Shown here piece after piece: positions 9,773 through 18,920 of a DNA stretch of 44,100 nt. Source of the stretch: Folioceros fuciformis (taxonomy: Eukaryota; Anthocerotophyta; Anthocerotopsida; Anthocerotales); assembly GCA_049999805.1 (NCBI GenBank), contig JBNGIO010005430.1, positions 1-44,100 on the forward strand. Reading direction: 5' to 3'. The notes under the pieces are model-generated. The model worked only from the letters and a program-made list of their open reading frames with translations. It ran no database searches and was not told the origin of the DNA. A program made the position numbers and the translations under genes. Each line of letters begins with the position of its first letter. Position 1 is the first letter of the stretch.

Positions 9773-11670
9773 CTAGCTGCTTGGGGCAGGGACAGGAAGC
9801 TGCCCGCAATCAAAGAGAGTAGGAGAGGTGATCGTTTCTGGGAACATCAAGGGGATGACCACCTTTTCCCTGACCAAGGGGATCGGTGGAAAGTCCGATT
9901 GCATGAACAGCCCCGCCATGTAGGATTTGAGGACGAGGGGAAACTTCCTCTGCCACCTCTGTCTCGCGAAGCTATCCAAGGACTCTGTTATGCGCGCAGG
10001 AGAGGAATCCTTGGAGGTGAAGGCCTGGTGAATCTGTCTGGCCAGGATGACGCTGTCCTCCAGAGCACAGCACCCTCCTTGCCCTAGGTTGGGTGTCATC
10101 GGGTAGGCCGCATCTCCGGCCACCGTGACACCGTTCCTCACCTGCGACCCGTACAGGAATGTCGTCCATCGGTGCCGCAGTGAACTGCGAGCCAGGTTCT
10201 CTGGTGCTGTGAGATGGACGGCCTCGGAGGTGTAGCTTGGGAAGGCCTGGAGCCGTGCCAGAACCTCCTGCCTGATGAGACTGGGGTCCGAGATCTTGAG
10301 CTCTGGAACAAATGAGGGTTGTGGGATTGTGCGACATGATCCAGTAATTCCAAATGGACGGGCTTGAGAAAGGCACGTGGTCTACCTTCACTGGGGAAAT
10401 CGAAGCAGACGAACCAGTACACTTGGTTTGCGTTGTTGGGTATGTACCCTACTCGAGTCCCTGGGGCCACGAGCATCTGCATCTTGTTATCCGCCTTGTG
10501 GCCGTCTGGATACGTGGCCAGGCCACGGATGGCACACTGACCCACAAAATCGGTTTTACCCAGCTTCATCCACTTGCCAACAACTGAATTTGCACCGTCA
10601 CATCCCAGTAGAACCTGCAGAGCGAGAAGGGTGAGCCCAGGCCCTCTTGGAGCATGCTTCTTCGACCAGCAAGGTTGGTGGACAGATGGAAACCTTGGTA
10701 CTCAGCCGAGAACCATCTTGGAGCTCCACTTGGGTGCAGCCTTCTGACTTCTGCTCGATTGACACCACTTTGGAGTTGGTACGAACGGTCCCAGCGGGTA
10801 ATCCTGCAGCAAGGGCACCGAGAAGCTCGCCTCGCCGCACATTGCGTACCTCATGCGGTCTGCACACCCACCCCACCCCACACGCACACCCACCCAAGAC
10901 GATGCCATTCAGACACCACTGAACACGTCGTGCATCCAGCTGAACTGCAGCGGATGACACAGCCAGAGCCTGCAAACCCGTTGCTCGCATCCGCCAACTT
11001 CAAGTCCTTCAACACCCTCCCTTCAGCGTTCAACAACTGCATACTGCGCAAACAACTGACACAGAGTTCACCAAAAAGCAAGGAGTCACGCATCAAGGAA
11101 CCCAGCTCATCCAATCTTCATGGCTGCCTGCACCAACCCTTCGAGCAGCGTGAACCGGTCACGGAGGCCATCTGCAACCCCCAGTACGTCAAGAGCACGC
11201 CACCCGTTGCTCCATATAGTGATGCTGGTCCCTTCTCTACTCAACGACGGCCTCTGCTCCAAGACCACACATCTTATCCCAACTCTGCATCAGCCACCGC
11301 ACACCGCTCATCTGCTCGTCCCCATCCACCGAAGCCCACAGGAGGCAATAATCAGAACTCCAGCTCGAGAAGCATGACACACTTACTTGTGAAGAGCGAG
11401 CGCTGTGGCCAGCCCACAAATTCCCGCTCCAACAACTACAACGTCTTCATGACCAGGCTGCTCCTGAAACCCATTGCTCACGCTGGCAGATTGAGCGCGG
11501 GCTCGAACCCGCAGGCTGCTCGGGGAAGTTGTCTTCCACCCAAAGCAGCTATGAAGTGGTTGCTTCAATGCTCGTGAAACCTCCGGTTTGCAGAATTCTG
11601 TGACACCCGGTCTGCATTCGGGCATCGCGACAACCACATGGTTCGCTGCCAAGCTGATGGATGTCTGCAT
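9773..11670 (-). CDS. FAD-dependent monooxygenase (plant MO1/CTF2, zeaxanthin epoxidase-like group)
   Basis: Class A flavoprotein monooxygenase. Exons on minus: 11670-11387, 11284-11134, 11036-10978, 10859-10694, 10614-10386, 10302-9773; every junction keeps phase, giving 472 aa. The Rossmann dinucleotide motif GAGICG is at about residues 81-86, the DG motif (GCDGANSVVGKW) near 226, and the second FAD motif (VAGDAAYPMTPNLGQGG) near 357. About 75 residues rich in S, R and A precede the Rossmann fold, which suggests a plastid transit peptide. The start ATG at 11670 is the only good Met before the fold. The third exon is small (59 nt) and its donor, GTTTGC, is weak. The plant group contains aromatic-ring hydroxylases and relatives of zeaxanthin epoxidase. 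This protein lacks the C-terminal FHA domain of zeaxanthin epoxidase, so it is not ZEP. The substrate is unknown. Confidence 0.95.
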
Positions 11671-11689
11671 CCCGCAGGCTGATTGCTAC

Positions 11690-11985
11690 TTGGTGCTAGA
11701 AAGCTTGTTTGGTACTTGGTGCTGGGAAGCGTTTTGCTACATGATGCTGGGAGCTTTTGCTACTTCGAGCTGGGAAGCTTTTCTTACTTGGTGCTAGGAA
11801 GCTTCAGGATAGCTGCTAGTTGTGGCAGGTGAACGACGATTACTTTAAGTCCCGCGTTTTGCTACTTGATGCTGGGAGCTCTTTGCTACTTCGTGCTGGG
11901 AAGCTTTTTATTACTTGGTGCTAGGAAGCTTCAGGATAGCTGCTAGTTGTGGCGGGTGAACGACGATTACTTGAAGTCCCGGAGT
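11690..11985. repeat. nested tandem repeat, 25-bp units inside a 125-bp duplication
   Basis: Short units of the form TTTTGCTACTTGGTGCTGGGA occur about eight times. They are arranged in two larger copies, starting at 11731 and 11856 (period 125 bp). Each larger copy ends in CAGGATAGCTGCTAGTTGTG plus GAACGACGATTACTT. The array starts within about 20 bp upstream of the FAD monooxygenase start codon, so it lies in its 5' leader or promoter. Confidence 0.85.
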
Positions 11986-12050
11986 TGTACTTCGTATTAT
12001 TTTCTATTATTAAGAGAGGGACAGTCCCATACACTTCGAAGGTAACGATA

Positions 12051-12140
12051 GTTGTGCATTGGAGATCAAGGGGATAGTGGTGCATTGGAGATCAAGGAGA
12101 TAGTTGTGCCTTGGAGATCAAGGAGATAGTTGTGCATTGG
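12051..12140. repeat. 26-bp tandem repeat, about 3.5 copies
   Basis: Units start at 12051, 12077, 12103 and 12129 (partial). Each begins GTTGTGCATTGGAGATCAAG with single-base variants. Confidence 0.9.
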
Positions 12141-12539
12141 AAGCTTGATTTCGAGGACCACTTAAACCCGAAGCCACTCCGGTGAGACAGACCGGTTCAT
12201 TTAGCTTGGAAACCCGATACGGCAGCACAAGGCGATGTGACGCGAATTATGATTAGGGATGTGTGATCGAGATGGCATTACGCTGCGAGATTTGCTGGCA
12301 TCACGCTGGCCTACTCGTACTACAAGCTAATCCACTGCAATTACTCGCTACTACAATCGTAGTGCACGCCACTCCACTCGTACTGGAGCTACTCCACCCA
12401 GGGCTCAGCACGAAAAAGGATACGGAGTGGGCCGGAAGAAGATTAAAACTTCGAGTTGCAGGTCCAATTGTACCCGGGACGCATGTCAGTGATTCGAGGA
12501 TCATCGTCTCTGCCTGCCAGGAAGGCAGGCAGCAACAAT

Positions 12540-13310
12540 CATAAGAACATGGAGAGCAGAAAATCATATGCAACAGACACATCCACAAGAGCACACGAGA
12601 GGGAAGAAGGAGGACCTATCACAAACAAGGGTTTGGGGGGACACCAGAGGACGTGAGCAGAGACTCATGAGGAAGACAAACAGACACAGGAAGCAGTGAC
12701 ACCGCAAGGGCGTTAGGAGATCCAACAAATAAAAAGGAAAAAGAAACCAGACAGAAACAAAGGAAGCGGGGCACCCAACGGCGTTAGAAGAAGCAACAAA
12801 AAGAACGAACACCAGATCTGATACAAGGAAAGCACACAGACCACAAAGGCGTTAGTAGAGGCAACAACGAGGACAAGGCGACAGAATTGATGATGTGAAA
12901 GAACGCTAAACGAAGGAGAAGGCAACAACGGATAGGGACGTGGCAGGATACAGTAACCGCAACGGCAGCAGCTGCAGCCTGCTGAAGAGAGACTTGCTGA
13001 ACGTGCAATCGGAAGTGGCTGGAGGAGCTGAGGGAGGCACAGCGGCCCATGCGGCATTCCCGACTCTTGCACCCGGAGTGGCAAAACGAGCGTTGCCCTT
13101 ACGGGTGCAGGTGCCGAAAATGTGGCTATGGCGGCTGAAAGAACAGCGATTGCGCGGAAGCTCAGCGAGAAGAACACCGCATATGCCAAAGCTCACGAGA
13201 GCTGCAACGGGAACAAAAAAAGGAAGGAGCGCGGAAAGCAGTAGCCGAGGGCAGAAGAGTTGGAGCAGCAGAAGAGCAGGAGCAGAAGAAACACAAAACT
13301 GAGAAGATTG
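12540..13310. other. purine-rich asymmetric tract
   Basis: The plus strand is strongly enriched in A and G for about 770 bp. Within it, GGCGTTAG recurs at 12709, 12780 and 12848 as part of a degenerate unit of about 70 bp. Long open frames on the minus strand here are rich in L, S, F and C because of the composition, and they lack ATG starts or family motifs. I see no gene. Confidence 0.6.
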
Positions 13311-13979
13311 AAGAACTGTGACCAGGAGCGAGCTTATATAGTGCCACAAGTAGGTCGAGCGGGAAGGGAGCTTGGGAATGTGGCGCGTGACGATGTGCTC
13401 ATCCGTCCTGCTGTAGCAGCGTGAAGTAATGTCTCAAGCGTGTCGAGAGCTGAAGCGTCTCAATCCGTTCTGCCTCTGACCGTTGGACGCATTCACAGCG
13501 CTCAGGAAATTCATACGGCGCCTCAGCGGCCCGGTCAGCCGGACTTCCCGCACAACCACTCCTATAATTCGTGTGAGCGTCCCTGCAGCGTCCTCCTCCT
13601 GTCTGTACTGGAACTTCCCGGGCCAGTACCCTGAATGTAATGCGCGTCCTACCTACTCTTGACGGATTCATACCGTGACGGTTTTGAAACAACGAAACGC
13701 AACGATTTCGGATCGATCTACTCAATTCATCAAGGTTACGGCACACCAGGCTACGTCTAAGAGAGGTCAGGCCAGGCTTCACCGTCGTGTGAACGATTTC
13801 GTACCCGGACGGCTTTCACACGAACAGCGAAGGTTCGAATTCTCAGTAGACGCGGAGTATGGAAAAGGAGATCCGTGTTTCGCTGTGACAATCGTAAGAG
13901 AAAACAGCAAAACTTCCTCTTCAGGAGACTCCTCTTCGAACAACAGGAGAAAGCATCTTGGCAAGTAAAACTTCCTCTG

Positions 13980-15230
13980 TCATTGACAAGCCACTACTAG
14001 TCTCCACGTGATGAAGGCCATGGCGATGGAAGCACAAACTTCGAAGCCAACTATGTGTGGCATATCCCATCCAAGGCCCAAGCGGAGGTAGCTGGTGCAT
14101 TCCACAAGGGCAGTGAGAAAGCAGAATGAAAGAGGTGAGCAGATTCCAGGGGAAACTAGGATGCAAGCTAATCCGACCTGGTGGTGGTGGGCATGGTTGC
14201 AAGCATAGCAGCACATGCGTATATGATGGGCACGAGCGTCGGGGGCTTCCTCTTCCGTAATGACACAAGATACTCCAGGGCTGCAAGGGAGACGGTGAAG
14301 ATCTGCAGACAAGCAAGTAAGAAGAGCGAAGTGATGTTGTGGGAAGAACTGGGGTGAGGAAAGGTAAGGTTTCAGAGAAGTGGAAGATGGAGTGTACCAG
14401 TGCAGCGTTGGACTCAATGCCCTGCAGTATGTATTCCCATGTGAACTCAGTGCCCCTTGCTCCAACCCAGAGGGGCAAGAGGCGGTGCAGAAGTGAATCT
14501 GCAAAAGCCCATCCTGTGCCATCACAGACGACGACATGTTGGACATGAGAGACTGCTGGCTGGGGCAGAGGTGAGATATTAGAGACACGGGAGGCTTACC
14601 AAGGCCAACAGCTTGGAACTTGTCACTCTTGTTGATGCCCCGGCAAGTCAGGCGGGTGAGTGCGAAGTAGAGGCCCGCTGCATCCAAAAGCCCGATCAGA
14701 GCTTTCAGAAACTCCTGCGAGAGAAACGACACAGACCTGCTGGATCAGACAAGGGAGAGGCATGGCAACCAGACTAGGAGGGAGATGCAACGGGCTCGCT
14801 CACCTGGTAAGGTTGGAAGTTGTCATTATCTGGAATCTGCAAGAAGGTTGCTATGCAACCAAGCTGCCAGACAGCAGCAGAACACGTTACAGGCTTGACA
14901 AGATCTCCACAAGGCTGCACTGCGTATCATCGGACATGAGTGATGGATTCACCTTGACGAGAGTCGTGGCTAAGCACACGAACGCTGTCTTTGCGCATAT
15001 GCCTACCGTATCCAACTCCGACCTGTCGCCCATACGCAAACAATTAGCTGCATTGCAGAAGGCAATCACCCACTGTGCCTGTAAAGCATAGCCGCCATGG
15101 TGGATCACGTGACAGGCAAAATCGTCACAGACGGCGCTCAGAGAAATTCTCACAGTGGAGTGGCCTTGTAGTAGACGGCGTGTGGGCCAAAGGTAAGGGC
15201 AGCGCAGTTGAGGAAGTGGAACAGAGTCAT
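13980..15230 (-). CDS. TMEM147 homologue (ER translocon-associated membrane protein)
   Basis: Small multi-pass ER membrane protein. In animals, TMEM147 is part of the back-of-Sec61 (BOS) complex of the multipass translocon. Exons on minus: 15230-15154, 15022-14953, 14863-14804, 14714-14600, 14513-14398, 14302-14178, 14091-13980, giving 224 aa, the family's usual length. The protein starts MTLFHFLNCAALTFGPHAVY. It carries the conserved blocks EFLKALIGLLDAAGLYFALT, LPLWVGARGTEFTWEYIL and YLRLGLGWDMPHIVGFE, and ends TWRLVVACQ. Several hydrophobic segments span most of its length, as expected. Introns are 86-131 nt and all are GT-AG. It starts 272 bp from the divergent phosphoacetylglucosamine mutase gene. 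Reading the genomic strand without splicing gives a misleading 250-codon open frame. Confidence 0.95.
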
Positions 15231-15502
15231 CGTTGCAGCAGCGCCGACCGGACCAGCCCAGGAGCGGAAACCTGGCCTGGAGTTTGAACAGGGCGGAAGG
15301 AAGCCTCATGTGCTGTTTTGGGCTCCACTGCGTCGGGCTCCGATTTTGGCATCTTCCTCCTCTACACCATCCGGCCCCGGCTCGGATCCGGTGGGCTCAG
15401 CTATGTGTGGGTTCGGCGGGTCGTCCGTGGCCTGCCCGTTTTAAGGGTGCCCTCTCTGTGCCTGCCAGGACCCGGTCGGAGGCGGGTGGCAAGTCTGGAG
15501 AC
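15231..15502. promoter_or_regulatory. divergent promoter between TMEM147 and phosphoacetylglucosamine mutase
   Basis: Only 272 bp separate the two start codons, so both 5' leaders and both core promoters must fit here or in overlapping first-exon sequence. The interval is GC-rich and I see no obvious TATA box, which fits housekeeping bidirectional promoters. Confidence 0.6.
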
Positions 15503-18213
15503 ATGGTATCTGGGTTGCCCGACCTCTCTGCTGCTCCCTCGTTGCAGCCGGAGAACATGGTTGTGGACAGAACCCGTTTCGCTGAAGTTGCTTCTCGCTT
15601 TCCTCTTCCTCGAGGTCAGTTTTTCGAGCTTTGGTGGAGCTTGGATCTGAATACGGTTGTGGAAGGGGGCATGAGCTCGTGGTGATGTGATTTGATGCTG
15701 CAGGCTTGAAGTTCTCGTATGGAACGGCTGGGTTTCGGGCAGATGGGTCGCACCTCATGTCCACGGTGTTTAGGTGTGGAGTTCTGGCTGCTTTGCGGTC
15801 TCTTTGTACCAGGCAGGTGACGGGGTTGGTGGTGACGGCTTCACACAATCCGTTGCCGGATAATGGGATCAAGCTGGCGGATCCGGAAGGAGGCATGCTT
15901 GTGATGGAGTGGGAAGGGTATGCAGATGCATTGGCCAATGCAGGGGACGGGGAATGTATGCTACAGGTGAGGCATGATGGAAAATCAGTAGAGGAGGAGG
16001 AGGAGGAGGTGCAGGATCGGTTTTGTTGGACTTAGCTTGGGGTTGGGTTGATTCCAGGTTGTGGATCAGATTGCGAGGAGTGAAGGAATTCGGGGAGGAA
16101 TGAATGCTGGTGGGAGAGTTCTTGTTGCCAGAGATACCAGACCCAGTGGGCAGGCACTGGTTGCTGCAGCAATTCAAGTATGATACAAGCTTTCAGATGC
16201 AGATGCAACAGGCACGTTATGTTTAGGACATCTGGTTTGTGTGCGTGCATGTCTGGAGGAGGCAGAGGGAGTGCTTATTTTCTGATTTGGTTAGTGTTTC
16301 TTGCTTTGGGGTGTAGGGTGTGGAAGCAGTTGCAGGTTGTGTGGCTGAGGATATGGGGGTTCTTGCGACCCCACAGCTTCATTGGATGGTTCGCACTAGG
16401 AATCAGGGTCTGGACAGCTCAGAGACAGCTTACTTCACTCAACTTATGGATGGCTTCAGGTGATTGATCATTGCCTCTTCTTGTGGCATGGGGTGACCGC
16501 GTTGCCCGAGAGAATGGAAGGCAAATGACATTCAATTGCGAATTATTTACTCCAAGGCCTACAGTTTGCTGCCTTTATTTGCAGAGATCTGGTGGAACTG
16601 GGGAATTCCGGGGTCGCGGATGTTGTGCATGTGGGCCCTGTCGTGGATGGAGCGAATGGTGTTGGGGCTCTTAAGCTGGCGGATTTGCAAAGATATCTGA
16701 CGAAGATAAGTTTGGAGGTTCGAAATTCAGGGATGAAAGGGGACGGTGCCTTGAACGAGGGTGTTGGAGCTGACTTCGTGCAGAAGGAGAAGGCAGCTCC
16801 TCGAGGGTTTGGGAGTCCAGGGGACATCGGAATCAGGTTTGTGTTGCGGGGATGATGGGCATTCATTTCAATGTTGTTTGAATGCTTCTTTTTACCAAGG
16901 AATGTGATACACGATCCAGCTAGTGTTGTTCATGGTGGATCAGTCAGCTTTTTTTACAGCAAGTCCATGATTATGATTTGGGGGTTTGATCTTGTCACAG
17001 AGGGTGTTGGCGTGATGAGTTTTTGCTTTGGTTCTTCACAGGTGTGCATCACTAGATGGAGATGCGGATCGACTGGTTTACTTCTACTTGACGAGCTCTC
17101 CAGAAGGAGCCCCAAGTATGCACATTCTGGATGGAGATAAGATCTTAACTTTGTTTGCTTCTTTCATCAAGGACGAGCTCCAAAAGCTCTGCAGCGAGAA
17201 ATCTTCCGGGAGTGGAGTGTTTCTTCTCCCCGGCTATGGCTACGCAAAACTGGGTGTAGTGCAAACTGCTTACGCCAATGGAGCTTCCACGCGATATCTG
17301 AAGCAGAATGTTGGTGTAGAAGTCGCTCTCACCAAAACTGGAGTTAAGCATCTGCACGAGAAAGTAGCTGAGTATGATGTCGGCATATACTTCGAGGCAA
17401 ATGGACATGGCACAATTTTATTCAAAGACGGGTTGTTGGAGTGGCTGAGGACATCCGGAGCAGTCACCCAAGGTGCACTTCCCTTGCCCAAAGAATTGAC
17501 TGGTAGATCGGATGTGCGACTGGAATACCTCATTTCGGAGGTTGTGAGAGCTGAATTGATGCTATATGCTTCCATCACTTCTTACATGCGCAGAGACAGA
17601 AAAACATCAAGCCATTCAAAGACTAATGGCAGTAAGTCAGGTGGTAAATCAGGCAGTGGGTGACGCTATAAGTGGATTGCTGATGGTCGAGGCTGTCCTT
17701 CTACACAGAAACTGGTCTGTACAGGACTGGGATAAGGCGTATATCGATCTGCCAAGCAGGCAGACAAAGGTAAGTCACTGTCCAAGGTGGACATTATGAT
17801 GCAACCTTAAACCGTACTTACCTTCTTTGTTGTGCAGGTGAAGGTTGCAAACCGTGCGTCAATCAAAACTACAGATGCCGAGACACGAGTGGCCTTCCCT
17901 TCTGAACTGCAAGATGCCATTGACATGGAAGTTGGTGAGCACCCTCACACTCTACAATGTGATTCCACATTCTGTATGTCTTATCGTCATCCACCTGAGT
18001 TGTTACTGCTGCTATCCAGCAAGGTATCGTCAGGGGCGTGCCTTCGTTCGACCATCTGGAACAGAGGACATAGTCCGCGTGTACGCAGAAGCAAGTGAGC
18101 AGCAAGATGCTGATTTGCTAGCCGATCGTGTTGCTGCTTTCGTCCATAAGCTCGCTGGTGGAGTCATGCCGAACATTCGTGATGGATTTCCTGTAGGTTG
18201 TGCGGGCTTGTGA
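15503..18213 (+). CDS. AGM: phosphoacetylglucosamine mutase
   Basis: Interconverts GlcNAc-6-phosphate and GlcNAc-1-phosphate on the way to UDP-GlcNAc, the donor for N-glycans and GPI anchors (AGM1/PGM3; DRT101 in Arabidopsis). Exons: 15503-15614, 15704-15966, 16058-16177, 16317-16459, 16585-16836, 17042-17472, 17594-17769, 17838-17934, 18020-18213; the phase is kept throughout, giving 595 aa, slightly longer than usual. The active-site phosphoserine loop TASHNP is at about residues 82-87 (Ser84), the metal loop DGDADR at 302-307, the sugar loop EANGHG at 415-420 and the phosphate-binding RPSGTED at 542-548; all are intact. The N-terminus before SYGTAGFR is about 41 residues, as in plant relatives. 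The extra length is mostly a C-terminal tail ending PVGCAGL. Intron 2 holds a short GAG-repeat tract near 15993-16009. Confidence 0.96.
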
Positions 18214-18920
18214 TTCCTCTTGAAAATCACTGCAGCTTTGGCATCCGGTCTGTAGATCTGTCTTTCCCTCTTCTGCCTTTCGTCATATCTCCCGTCACCT
18301 CAACAATTGCCTGGGAGGAGTGGTCCGCAGAAAAGGCAGGCCCCTGGCAACTGGTACCAACGAACATGAAACATGCTCGTGACTTCACCAGCTTTATGTG
18401 AGCGCATGTACCTTCCTCCACTAGAACTTTGGACTGTGACAGCAAAACGCTGCTTTCATACCGCGCGCTCGAGCAAGTGGCCTGCATCTTTCTCTCGTTG
18501 TCGTCCTCTGCGCCTGCTGTGGCGGCAACGCAGCAGCGAGCCTGGAGACGGTGGTGCGCGCACCGCCTGCAACCTTGGTAGCCTCGGGAAGGCGGAGCGT
18601 CAGGCGACCCGGTCGTACGGTTTCTTGAATTGCTCAGGTGAATCGCAAGGGAGCACGGTACTCGAACAGATTTGTGAGAGTGCATGCCTTTCGCAATCCC
18701 CGGCCGATTACGTAGCAGAATTGAGACTTTTAGGCGGAGGGAGTGCATAATTGTAGGAACCGATAGTGCTCCGGAAAGAGCATTGTCCGCCGGAGAGACC
18801 TGCGCTTGTTGCAGCAAAAGCCGGGGCCGATTGATTGATCAGCGTGGAGCGGTGGTGAGAATCAGAGGTGTAGTTGAGGATTTGAATGTCCTGAGGCCTG
18901 GGGGATTTGCTTCCGGCACA
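18214..18920. other. spacer between phosphoacetylglucosamine mutase and 5'-nucleotidase
   Basis: About 700 bp between two co-oriented genes. It must hold the 3' end of the first and the promoter and leader of the second. The frame that leads into the 5'-nucleotidase is open from about 18684, but the conserved start is the ATG at 18921. I see no separate gene. Confidence 0.5.

Larger units (their letters stand above)
11671..13979. other. 2.3-kb spacer with repeats and purine-rich tract
   Basis: No gene recognised. It contains a nested repeat (11690-11985), a 26-bp tandem repeat (12051-12140), a purine-rich tract (12540-13310) and a TATA-like element near 13332, where the minus strand reads CTATATAAG. 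From 13400 to 13979 I see only short ORFs without family features. The leftmost part is the promoter side of the FAD monooxygenase. Confidence 0.5.

Noticed and set aside
10654-11577. 307-codon plus-strand open frame
   Set aside because: It lies antisense across the FAD monooxygenase exons and introns, begins at a non-ATG codon and has no family motifs.
9773-11670. Assignment as zeaxanthin epoxidase
   Set aside because: The protein shares the flavoprotein fold but ends soon after the second FAD motif region and has no FHA domain.
12713-13349. Hydrophobic, Leu/Ser/Cys-rich minus-strand frames suggesting membrane proteins
   Set aside because: The composition follows directly from the complement of the purine-rich tract, and the frames start at non-ATG codons with no recognisable domain.
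13980-14732. A single 250-codon membrane protein
   Set aside because: It reads through several introns. Splicing gives the exact TMEM147 sequence and length.
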